From the NCBI GenBank assembly GCA_021160565.1, contig JAGHCG010000011.1, forward strand, positions 1 through 6,083: a DNA stretch of 6,083 bases, written 5' to 3'. The first letter of the stretch is position 1. The number at the start of each line of letters is the position of its first letter. The notes beneath the pieces are model-generated. The model did no database searches. It was not told where the DNA came from and worked only from the letters and a program-made list of their open reading frames with translations. This document shows positions 1-6,017 of this stretch, piece by piece. Position numbers and translations under genes: made by a program. This DNA comes from a bacterium (GTDB lineage: Bacteria > Ratteibacteria > UBA8468 > B48-G9 > JAFGKM01).

Positions 1-1
1 A

Positions 2-591
2 TTTTCAGGACATAAATTAATTCCTCCAGCAATGGAAATCCTTGTGGAAGATGAAGAAGTTGGAATAGATGGTTTTATATGCCCGGCCATGTAAGTACAA
101 TAATTGGGAGCAAACCATACAATTTCATAGCAGAAAAATATAATATTCCATGTGTTATTGCTGGTTTTGAGCCAGTTGATATTCTCGAAGCCATATATTT
201 ACTTATAAAAAAGGTCATTGCAGGAGAAGGAAAAGTTATAATTCAGTATAAAAGGGTTGTAAGAGAGGAAGGGAATAAAATTGCTCTTGAAACCATGAAT
301 GAAATTTTTGATACTGTGGATTCAGAATGGAGGGGTATTGGGATTATAGAAAAAAGCGGTCTTAAAATAAAAAAAGAATTTAAAGAGTTTGATGCAGAGG
401 AGAAATTTAAAATTGAATTGAAAGAAACAAAAGAACCCGAAGGCTGTATATGTGGAGAAATCCTTAAAGGAAAGAAAAAACCGATTGATTGTAAACTTTT
501 TGCTTCTTTCTGTAATCCTGAAAATCCAATAGGTCCCTGTATGGTTTCATCAGAAGGAACATGTGCGGCTTATTACAGATATGAAAGATAA
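2..591 (+). CDS. hypD: Hydrogenase formation protein HypD, C-terminal part, with an apparent 1-nt frameshift near 82-85
   Basis: HypD is the iron-sulfur scaffold that, with HypC, carries the Fe(CN)2CO unit of [NiFe] hydrogenase in the cytoplasm. About 196 residues of a family of roughly 360 are present; the N-terminal half, with the other conserved cysteine motifs, lies outside the window. Frame 2 (2-82) reads FSGHKLIPPAMEILVE and then GFIC; it would stop at 92-94. Frame 1 from 82 continues PGHVSTIIGSKPY, then IAGFEPVDIL and the cysteine-rich tail with CICG, a Cys after KKKPID, FCNPENPIGPCMVSSEG and TCAAYY. Joined, the two frames restore the family motif GFxCPGHVSTIIG, so one base is missing in the C run at 82-84. 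All tail cysteines expected for the [4Fe-4S] region are present. The end overlaps hypE. Identity is very secure; whether the shift is an assembly error or a true mutation is open. An ATG at 79 opens the second frame but is not a credible start. Confidence 0.93.
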
Positions 592-1594
592 AAGAATAAC
601 TCTTTCTCATGGAGCAGGTGGAAAATTAATGCATAATTTAATTGAAGAAATTTTTAAAAGACATTTTTCAAATCCACTCCTTGATATTTTTGACGATTCA
701 TCAGTTTTTTCTTCCCTTCCTGAGAAAGAAATATGTTTTACCACAGACAGTTATACAGTCCAGCCAATTTTTTTCCCAGGTGGAGATATAGGAAAACTTT
801 CAATATGTGGAACAGTGAATGACCTTTCTGTTTGTGGAGCAAAACCTTTTTACATTTCAGTTTCTTTTATAATAGAAGAAGGTTTTGAAATTGAAAAACT
901 TGAAAGAATAGTCATTTCAATGAAAAAAGCAGCAGAGGAAGCAGATGTAAAAATTATAACAGGGGATACAAAAGTTGTTGAGAAAGGGAAAGCAGACAAA
1001 ATTTTTATAAATACATCTGGAGTTGGTTTTAAAAAAAGGTCACTTCTGCTGGGAAGAGATTTTATAAAAGAAGAAGATGTAATAATAATAAATGGAAATA
1101 TAGGAGAGCATGGACTGGCAGTGATAAAGGAAAGAAAAGGACTTGAATTTGATGTTGAAATTGAAAGTGATTGCGCTCCTTTAAATAAAATGATAGAAGA
1201 GATTATTGAAAGTGGTGCAAAAATTAAATTTATGAGAGACCCAACAAGAGGTGGAATTGCTACAACTCTCAATGAAATTGTGGAAGGAAAAAATTTTGGA
1301 ATTATTCTATATGAGGAAAAAATCCCGATTGGAGAAAATGTAAAATCTCTGTGTGAAATTCTGGGTTTTGACCCTCTTTACATTGCAAATGAAGGAAAAG
1401 TTATAATTGTAGCAGAAAGAAAAGATGCTGATAAAATTTTAAATAAAATGAGAAAGAATAAATATGGAAGAAAAGCAGAAATAATAGGAGAGGTGGTGGG
1501 AAAGCCAGAGGGAAAAGTTCTCCTGAAAACAGAAATTGGTTCAACAAGAATAATTGATATGCCCACAGGAGAAATGTTTCCCAGGATTTGCTAA
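581..1594 (+). CDS. hypE: Carbamoyl dehydratase HypE
   Basis: HypE accepts a carbamoyl group from HypF on its C-terminal cysteine and dehydrates it with ATP to a thiocyanate; the cyanide is then passed to the iron held by HypC-HypD. The 337-residue product has the normal family length. It shows the N-terminal AIR-synthase-like domain (ITLSHGAGGKLM at 6-17, FTTDSYTVQPIFFPGGDIGKL, GTVNDLSVCGAKP, TGDTKVV) and the C-terminal domain (GNIGEHGLAVIKER, MRDPTRGGIATTLNEI). It ends in MFPRIC, the hallmark tail whose last Cys337 is the modified residue. I chose ATG 581 because HypE proteins normally begin a few residues before the SHGAGG motif. An in-frame GTG at 563 has GAAGGA (553-558) upstream and would add six residues; it cannot be excluded. 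The start overlaps the hypD stop by 11 nt, indicating translational coupling in a hyp operon. Confidence 0.96.
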   Translation: MKDKRITLSHGAGGKLMHNLIEEIFKRHFSNPLLDIFDDSSVFSSLPEKEICFTTDSYTVQPIFFPGGDIGKLSICGTVNDLSVCGAKPFYISVSFIIEEGFEIEKLERIVISMKKAAEEADVKIITGDTKVVEKGKADKIFINTSGVGFKKRSLLLGRDFIKEEDVIIINGNIGEHGLAVIKERKGLEFDVEIESDCAPLNKMIEEIIESGAKIKFMRDPTRGGIATTLNEIVEGKNFGIILYEEKIPIGENVKSLCEILGFDPLYIANEGKVIIVAERKDADKILNKMRKNKYGRKAEIIGEVVGKPEGKVLLKTEIGSTRIIDMPTGEMFPRIC

Positions 1595-1632
1595 AATATA
1601 ACAGGAAAAATTTGAAAACCATTGATATACAA

Positions 1633-1679
1633 CGCCTCCAGATGCCGAGGTTTAGCCTTGGAAAGTGTGGAAAAGGAGG
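1633..1679 (+). promoter_or_regulatory. GC-rich leader stem-loop that could mask the ribosome-binding site of the MBL gene
   Basis: In an AT-rich gap, 1633-1661 is clearly richer in G+C. CCGAGG (1645-1650) can pair with CCTTGG (1656-1661) around a five-base loop, with one G-U pair. Outside this, CCTCC (1635-1639) is exactly complementary to the GGAGG Shine-Dalgarno core (1675-1679), so a nested structure could close over the ribosome-binding site. No promoter-like pair is obvious between hypE and this element. I cannot match it to a riboswitch class I know. Pairing is seen directly; a regulatory role is inference. Confidence 0.35.
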
Positions 1680-1682
1680 AGT

Positions 1683-2285
1683 ATGATTATAGAAAAAATT
1701 GTGATAGGAGAGTTTTATGAAAACTGTTATATAGTGGGATGTGAAAAGACAAAAAAAGCAGTAATAATTGACCCTGGAGGAGAGGGAAGTAAAATAAAGT
1801 CATTCATAAAAGAAAAAAGATTAATTCCCCAGTTTATCATAAATACTCATGGCCATATTGACCATATAAGAGGAAATGACCAGTTTAATTTACCTGTTTT
1901 TATTCATGAATTTGATAGAGAATATTTAACTGACCCTGTGAAAAATTTATCTTCCTTCTTCCCCCCTCAATATGTATTTAAAGGAAAAGTTATAACAATA
2001 AAGGAAGGTGAGAAAATAGAAGTTGGGTTTCTTTCCTTTGAAATAATTCACACTCCAGGTCATACTCCAGGAAGTATCTGTTTAAAAACAGGAAATATTG
2101 TTTTTACAGGAGATACTTTATTTGCAGGTGGTGTTGGAAGAACTGATTTTCCTGGTGGAAATGAAAATATTTTATTTTCCTCAATAAGAGAAAAACTTTT
2201 TGCTCTTCCAGAGGAGATTATTATCTACCCGGGACACGGTCCTTCTTCCACAATTGGAGATGAAAAAAGAGAAATTGGGGTGTAA
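1683..2285 (+). CDS. Metallo-beta-lactamase-fold hydrolase, glyoxalase II-like (YcbL type)
   Basis: This is a 200-residue single-domain cytoplasmic hydrolase of the MBL superfamily, without signal peptide. The full dinuclear metal site is visible: THGHIDH (His56, His58, Asp60, His61), HTPGHTPGS (His127), GDTLF (Asp144) and YPGHGP (His185). The pattern IVGEFxENCYIV at the N terminus, DPGGEG at 30-35, GVGRTDFPGG and the final STIGDEKRE are typical of the short glyoxalase II-like group that lacks the C-terminal glutathione-binding helical domain, so the substrate is unknown and a thioester hydrolase role is only likely. The start at ATG 1683 fits the family N terminus (MIIEKIVIGEF). AAAGGAGG (1672-1679) sits only 3 nt before it, which is short; an in-frame GTG at 1665 lies upstream of that site and is unlikely. 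The gene is 88 nt after hypE and may be read through from the hyp operon. Confidence 0.9.
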   Translation: MIIEKIVIGEFYENCYIVGCEKTKKAVIIDPGGEGSKIKSFIKEKRLIPQFIINTHGHIDHIRGNDQFNLPVFIHEFDREYLTDPVKNLSSFFPPQYVFKGKVITIKEGEKIEVGFLSFEIIHTPGHTPGSICLKTGNIVFTGDTLFAGGVGRTDFPGGNENILFSSIREKLFALPEEIIIYPGHGPSSTIGDEKREIGV

Positions 2286-2328
2286 AAAGTCAGAATTAAA
2301 CATAGAACGGAAATCTGTGAGAGTAAAT

Positions 2329-2357
2329 TTTACAGGTGAAAGAGAGGAAGGTATAAT
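2329..2357 (+). promoter_or_regulatory. Sigma-70-like promoter of the EF-P gene, predicted to give a leaderless mRNA
   Basis: TTTACA at 2329-2334 and TATAAT at 2352-2357 are separated by exactly 17 nt, five and six of six consensus positions. Transcription would start about 2363-2365, at or one base before the EF-P ATG (2365). The purine-rich GAGGAAGG (2344-2351) lies inside the promoter spacer and would not be transcribed. An 11-nt palindrome, GTAAATTTTAC (2323-2333), overlaps the -35 box and might bind a regulator. Confidence 0.7.
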
Positions 2358-2364
2358 ATAAAAA

Positions 2365-2928
2365 ATGGTAAGTGCTTCTGACCTGAAAGAAGGAATTATA
2401 ATTAGAAGGGGAAAGGAGTTATTTAAAGTAGTTGAAGCAGAAACAAAAGCAGGAACAGCCCAATTTTCCTCTCATGTATTTCTCAAATTGAAAAATCTTC
2501 AGACATCTCATGTAATTGAATTGAGAGTTGACCCTGAAGAGAAATTTGAAGATGTTGAAGTTGATGAGGTTGAAATGGAATATCTTTATACAGATGGAGA
2601 GAATTTTTATTTTATGCATCCGGAGACATTTGAACAGTATGAACTTGCCTCTCATATGATAGGAGATTTTTCAGAATTTTTAAAAGAAGGAACAAAAATA
2701 AAAGTTGAAATGTTTGAGGGAAGACCTGTAAGTGTGGTTATACCTGAATTTGTTGAACTTAAAGTAGAAAGGACAGGTGCTGGAGTTAAAGGTGGAACAG
2801 ATAATACATGGAAAAGTGCCACCCTTGAAAATGGAATGGAAATTCTTGTTCCTCAATTCATCAAAGAAGGAGATATAGTAAAAGTTTCAACAAAAACAAA
2901 AGAATACGTGGAAAGAGTTCATAAGTAG
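2365..2928 (+). CDS. efp: Elongation factor P, divergent type with Gln at the loop tip
   Basis: EF-P binds between the ribosomal P and E sites and rescues ribosomes stalled on polyproline. The 187 residues match the normal length and show three domains: KOW-like (about 3-60, SASDLKEGIIIRRGKELFKV), the first OB fold (about 66-126, with EMEYLYTDGENFYFM and HPETFEQYEL) and the C-terminal OB fold (about 128-185, FVELKVERTGAGVKGGT). The family signature is at 150-169 (K-SATLENG-EILVPQFI-EG). Odd point: the loop that is KPGKG in E. coli, with modified Lys34, reads TKAGTAQFSS here; a gap-free alignment from VEA to KL puts Gln33 at the tip. It is therefore not expected to be beta-lysylated by EpmA or rhamnosylated by EarP. 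It is closer to canonical EF-P than to YeiP in the rest of the chain. Its own promoter lies immediately upstream. Confidence 0.96.
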   Translation: MVSASDLKEGIIIRRGKELFKVVEAETKAGTAQFSSHVFLKLKNLQTSHVIELRVDPEEKFEDVEVDEVEMEYLYTDGENFYFMHPETFEQYELASHMIGDFSEFLKEGTKIKVEMFEGRPVSVVIPEFVELKVERTGAGVKGGTDNTWKSATLENGMEILVPQFIKEGDIVKVSTKTKEYVERVHK

Positions 2929-2996
2929 TTTCATCCTTTCAGAGTATTTTCAAATTTATCAGTTGTATTTCCTAAAAGTAAATTCAAAGGAACTCG

Positions 2997-3026
2997 TTGA
3001 CATTTGAGAGAAAAAAATAAGATTAT
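2997..3026 (+). promoter_or_regulatory. Candidate promoter of the URO-D/glycosidase pair
   Basis: A perfect TTGACA (2997-3002) is followed after 18 nt by GATTAT (3021-3026, four of six matches to TATAAT). The start would fall near 3033, leaving a leader of about 55 nt before the ATG at 3088. The -35 is excellent, the -10 mediocre. The region between EF-P and the URO-D gene (2929-3087) has no clear terminator for EF-P. Confidence 0.45.
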
Positions 3027-3041
3027 ATATGCACAACACAG

Positions 3042-3070
3042 AGAAAAAGGATAGTTTTTCTTTTTATTTT
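3042..3070 (+). promoter_or_regulatory. AT-rich hairpin followed by a T tract in the leader of the URO-D gene
   Basis: AGAAAAA (3042-3048) and TTTTTCT (3055-3061) form a perfect seven-base inverted repeat around GGATAG, followed by TTTTATTTT to 3070. It lies between the candidate promoter and the ATG at 3088, the layout of an attenuator or of a weak terminator for EF-P. With a single G-C pair the stem is feeble, so it may be only base composition. Confidence 0.2.
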
Positions 3071-3087
3071 CAAAATGGAAGGAAGAG

Positions 3088-4155
3088 ATGAATTCACTGG
3101 AGAGGTTTAAGGAAACAGTTTATTTTGGGAAACCTGATAGGGTATTCTTATGGCCTCAATGGATTTTTAAAGAAACTCTGAAAAGATGGCAGAAGGAGGG
3201 AATGCCTGCTGATGTTCATGTAAACACATATTTTGAATTTGATAGAATAGAAACTGCTCCGATAAGTCTTGGTTTTATTCCTCCTGTTGAAGCAAAAATA
3301 GTTGAGGAGGATAAAGAGACTGCAATTTATATGGATGAACTTGGAAATAAATGGAAGAGATGGAAAAATAGAGAAATTGGAATGAGCCAGTGGATTGAAT
3401 TTGGTTTGAAGGACTGGAAAACATGGGAGAAATATAAAGAAAGGTTAAATCCTCATTCTCCTGTTAGATATCCTGAATACTGGGAAGATTGGAAAAGATG
3501 TGTTAAAGATAGGGATTATCCACTTGGAATTTCTGCTGGCTCTTTTTATGGATGGGTGAGAAACTGGATGGGTATGGAAAATTTATCTTTAATGTTTTAC
3601 GATAATCCAGAACTTGTTGAAGAAATTATAAATTATATCTCTGATTTTGTATGCAAGGCAATTGAAAAAGCAGTAAGTGAGGTGAAATTTGATTTTGCTC
3701 TGATATGGGAAGACCTTGGAATGAAAACAGGACCTTTAATTTCGCCTGATTTATTTAAAAAATTCTGCCTTCCGGCTTATAAAAAAGTAACAGATTTTCT
3801 TAAAAACCATGGAATAGATGTGATTATGGTGGATTCAGATGGAAATAACGATGTGATAATCCCTTTATGGCTTGAAGGTGGAGTTAATGGTCTTTATCCT
3901 CTTGAAGTTGCTGCTGATACAGATGCGGTGGAATTGAGAAAAAAATATGGAAAAAAATTAATTCTAATGGGGAATATTGATAAAAGAGCATTGAAAAAAA
4001 CAAAAAAAGAGGTTGAAGAAGAAGTGATGAAGAAAGTTCCATTTCTGATAAAAGAGGGCGGATATATTCCTTTTGTTGACCATTCAGTACCGCCAGATGT
4101 TCCCTTTGAAAACTTTAAATATTATCTTGAAATTGTAAAAAACTTAAAGGTTTGA
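3088..4155 (+). CDS. Uroporphyrinogen decarboxylase (URO-D) superfamily protein, not HemE; putative metal-dependent methyltransferase-like enzyme
   Basis: The 355-residue protein has the overall URO-D/MtaA TIM-barrel layout: an N-terminal RFKETVYFGKPDRV segment (6-19), IWEDLGMKTGPLISPDLFKKF near 206-226, GGVNGLYPLEVAADTD (264-279), LILMGNIDKRAL (291-302) and GGYIPFVDHSVPPDVPFENFKYY (324-346). True HemE is unlikely because its usual N-terminal arginine motif is absent. In MtaA/MtbA-type cobamide methyltransferases zinc is bound by HxC...C; here the matching places read VDSDGN (Asp249, Asp251) and DHSVPP (His332), so a DxD...H site is inferred. The first 130 residues are rich in Trp. It is cytoplasmic, with no signal peptide. 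AAGG (3079-3082) lies 5 nt before the ATG. It is followed at 64 nt by a glycosidase, suggesting a shared catabolic role, substrate unknown. Confidence 0.85.
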   Translation: MNSLERFKETVYFGKPDRVFLWPQWIFKETLKRWQKEGMPADVHVNTYFEFDRIETAPISLGFIPPVEAKIVEEDKETAIYMDELGNKWKRWKNREIGMSQWIEFGLKDWKTWEKYKERLNPHSPVRYPEYWEDWKRCVKDRDYPLGISAGSFYGWVRNWMGMENLSLMFYDNPELVEEIINYISDFVCKAIEKAVSEVKFDFALIWEDLGMKTGPLISPDLFKKFCLPAYKKVTDFLKNHGIDVIMVDSDGNNDVIIPLWLEGGVNGLYPLEVAADTDAVELRKKYGKKLILMGNIDKRALKKTKKEVEEEVMKKVPFLIKEGGYIPFVDHSVPPDVPFENFKYYLEIVKNLKV

Positions 4156-4166
4156 AGTATTTGGAG

Positions 4167-4223
4167 ATGAACAATACAGAAGAAATTTTAATTTCTGATA
4201 GAAAAAAGGAGGAGGAAAAATGA
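4167..4223 (+). CDS. Possible 18-residue upstream peptide overlapping the glycosidase start
   Basis: An ATG at 4167 opens MNNTEEILISDRKKEEEK and stops at TGA 4221-4223, forming an ATGA overlap with the glycosidase ATG (4220). GGAG (4163-4166) touches the start codon, which is too close for a good ribosome-binding site, and the codons at its end are simply the Shine-Dalgarno region of the next gene. I consider it probably fortuitous, though such overlaps can couple translation. Within it, AGAAAT (4181-4186) and ATTTCT (4191-4196) form a perfect six-base inverted repeat. Confidence 0.12.
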   Translation: MNNTEEILISDRKKEEEK

Positions 4224-5821
4224 AAAAAGTACAGCAGAACGAAGTTATAGAGTTAAGATTTATCTCAGCAAAAAATTACAGAAATCCCTTTTATGATATT
4301 AATTTTTCAGCTGTTTTTACTTTTCCAGATGGTACTCAGAAGGAGATATTAGGTTTCTGGGCAGGAAGTAATGTATGGAAGGTCAGATTTTCTTCCAGTG
4401 TGATTGGAAAATATACATATAAAACAGTATGTTCGGATAATTCAAATTCAGGTTTACATGATAAAAGAGGAGAATTTAAAGTCATTCCTTACAGAGGAAA
4501 TAATCCCCTTTTTAAATATGGTCCTTTAAAAGTAAGTGAAAATAAGAAATGTCTTGAATACTCCAATGGAAAACCATTTTTCTATCTTGCTGATACATGG
4601 TGGATGGCTTTAAGTAAAAGAATAAAATTCAATGAATTTAAAGAACTTGTATCTGATAGAGTTTCAAAAGGGTTTAGTGTGATATTACTTGTTGCAGGTC
4701 TTTTCCCTGATATGGAACCACTTGATAAAAGATGTGAAAATGAAGGAGGATTACCGTGGGAGGAGAATTTTAAAAGTATCAATCCGAAATATTTTGATTA
4801 TGCGGACAGAAAAATAGAGTATCTTGTTAAAATGGGTCTTGTTCCCTGTATTGTGGGTTGCTGGGGATATTATTTGAGTTTTATGGGTGTGGATAAAATA
4901 AAAAAGCACTGGGAATATCTGGTTGCAAGGTATGGAGCGTATCCTGTTATATGGTGCCTTGCCGGAGAAACAGTAATGCCGTATTATCTTTCAAAAAACA
5001 AAGAGGAAGAAAGTAAATTCTTGAAGAAAAAATGGACAGAAGTTGCAGAATATGTGAGAAAAGTAGATAAATTTAATCGTCTCATTACAACCCATCCCAC
5101 ACAATTTGGAAGAGAACAATTAGAAAAACCAGAATTGCTTGATTTTGAACTTTTACAGACAGGTCATGGTGGTATTTTGAGTTTTCCAAATACAATAAAA
5201 TCAATAAAAATTTCTTTAAAGAAGAAACCAGTAATGCCGGTTTTAATTGGAGAAGTTAATTATGAAGGGATTTTGGGTTCAAGTAAAGATGATATACAAC
5301 GGCTTACTTTCTGGTCTTCTATTCTTTCAGGGATTGCTGGTTATACTTATGGAGCAAATGGTCTCTGGCAATTCAATTTAAAAACCAGACCATATGGAGC
5401 ATCTCCACATGGAACAAAATGGGGAGATATACCATGGAAAGAAGTATATAGATTGCCGGGTTCATGTCAAATAGGAATGGGAAAGAAATTTCTTACCAGA
5501 TACAGATGGTGGGAATTTCAGCCACATCCTGAATGGATTGAAATAAAAGAAAAAAGCAAGTTTTTTAAAGAAAGTGAGTTTTTTGTTCCATATGCAGCAG
5601 GAAATGAAGAAGTGAGAATTATATATCTATCTCCTCTGTTTGCTCCCTGTCTGAAAATAAAAAATTTTGAAAAAAATGTAAAATACACTGCTTTCTTCTA
5701 TGACCCTGAAACAGGGAAGAAATATCCAGAAATGGAAGTAAAACCTGATCTGGAAGGAAAATGGGAAGTTCCAAAAGTTCCTGTTTTCAAAGACCTGGTT
5801 GTTGTTATTGAAAAGAGATAA
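4220..5821 (+). CDS. DUF5060/DUF4038-type glycoside hydrolase, apiosidase-like (GH140-related), cytoplasmic
   Basis: The 533 residues read as three modules. Residues 6-88 are a beta-rich DUF5060-like domain (FSAVFTFPDGT, GFWAGSNVWKVRF, GKYTYKT). Residues 95-430 are a DUF4038-like TIM barrel starting at the family hallmark GKPFFYLADTWW (117-128). Residues 450-532 resemble the C-terminal beta domain often called a putative collagen-binding domain (YDPETGKKYPE, then a PVFKDLVVVIE end). Likely catalytic acids are Glu250 in VIWCLAGE and Glu345 in PVLIGEVNYEG, the usual end-of-strand positions of clan GH-A; this is inference. Characterised relatives include an apiosidase acting on pectin, but DUF4038 proteins vary and the substrate is unproven. 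There is no signal peptide, so it should act on imported oligosaccharides. AGGAGG (4207-4212) lies 7 nt before the ATG. It is probably co-transcribed with the URO-D gene. Confidence 0.85.
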   Translation: MKKVQQNEVIELRFISAKNYRNPFYDINFSAVFTFPDGTQKEILGFWAGSNVWKVRFSSSVIGKYTYKTVCSDNSNSGLHDKRGEFKVIPYRGNNPLFKYGPLKVSENKKCLEYSNGKPFFYLADTWWMALSKRIKFNEFKELVSDRVSKGFSVILLVAGLFPDMEPLDKRCENEGGLPWEENFKSINPKYFDYADRKIEYLVKMGLVPCIVGCWGYYLSFMGVDKIKKHWEYLVARYGAYPVIWCLAGETVMPYYLSKNKEEESKFLKKKWTEVAEYVRKVDKFNRLITTHPTQFGREQLEKPELLDFELLQTGHGGILSFPNTIKSIKISLKKKPVMPVLIGEVNYEGILGSSKDDIQRLTFWSSILSGIAGYTYGANGLWQFNLKTRPYGASPHGTKWGDIPWKEVYRLPGSCQIGMGKKFLTRYRWWEFQPHPEWIEIKEKSKFFKESEFFVPYAAGNEEVRIIYLSPLFAPCLKIKNFEKNVKYTAFFYDPETGKKYPEMEVKPDLEGKWEVPKVPVFKDLVVVIEKR

Positions 5822-5852
5822 ACTCCCATTTCTTTGTTCTATTTATTGAGAT

Positions 5853-5909
5853 ATTGGATAAGTAAGGGAAAAAATGTGGCAGTTTATTTCCGATTCTATC
5901 CAATTTTTG
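5853..5909 (+). terminator. Possible terminator or stem-loop after the glycosidase gene
   Basis: ATTGGATA (5853-5860) and TATCCAAT (5897-5904) are a perfect eight-base inverted repeat. Inside it GGAAA (5867-5871) can pair with TTTCC (5887-5891), extending the stem after an internal loop. TTTTT follows at 5904-5908. It begins 32 nt after the stop codon. The long loop and low G+C make it a weak intrinsic terminator at best. Confidence 0.35.
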
Positions 5910-5969
5910 TATATGGGTGGAAATGGAATTAAATCAAAACTTTAATTTTTTTGACTCTCTATTGAAAGG

Positions 5970-6000
5970 AATAAAACCTTTTATTAAAAATTGTTTTTAA
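5970..6000 (+). repeat. Two adjacent AT palindromes upstream of the last promoter
   Basis: AATAAAA-CC-TTTTATT (5970-5985) and TTAAAAA-TTG-TTTTTAA (5984-6000) are perfect seven-base inverted repeats that share two bases. They end 17 nt before the -35 box at 6018. They could be operator half-site pairs, an AT-rich upstream element for RNA polymerase, or chance in AT-rich DNA. Confidence 0.3.
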
Positions 6001-6017
6001 AGAAAAAAACCGGATTT

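Noticed and set aside
80..87. Programmed -1 frameshift in hypD
   Set aside because: TGCCCGG is not a typical X-XXY-YYZ slippery heptamer, no pseudoknot is evident and HypD is not known to use recoding; a missing base is simpler.
850..1272. Open frame of 140 codons on the - strand inside hypE
   Set aside because: It is antisense to a well-conserved hypE; its Ser/Phe/Ile-rich composition is what AT-rich coding DNA gives on the opposite strand.
1378..1622. Two overlapping - strand open frames at the end of hypE
   Set aside because: They shadow the hypE C-terminal domain, are hydrophobic by composition only and match no family I recognise.
1612..1631. Promoter for the MBL gene between hypE and 1683
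   Set aside because: TTGAAA (1612) and TTGATA (1622) have no -10 box at 16-18 nt, and TATACA (1626) has no -35 box.
2419..2655. - strand open frame within the EF-P gene
   Set aside because: Antisense to EF-P, with no plausible start signals or recognisable protein.
3088..4155. Annotation as true uroporphyrinogen decarboxylase (hemE)
   Set aside because: The HemE N-terminal arginine motif is absent, and DxDGN and HSVPPDVP mark a different branch of the superfamily; no other heme genes are present.
4582..4782. - strand open frame within the glycosidase gene
   Set aside because: Antisense to the conserved barrel region of the glycosidase; no independent support.
5951..5977. Second promoter with TTGACT at 5951
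   Set aside because: The only -10-like sequence, TAAAAC at 5972, has a 15-nt spacer and poor match; nothing fits at 16-18 nt.
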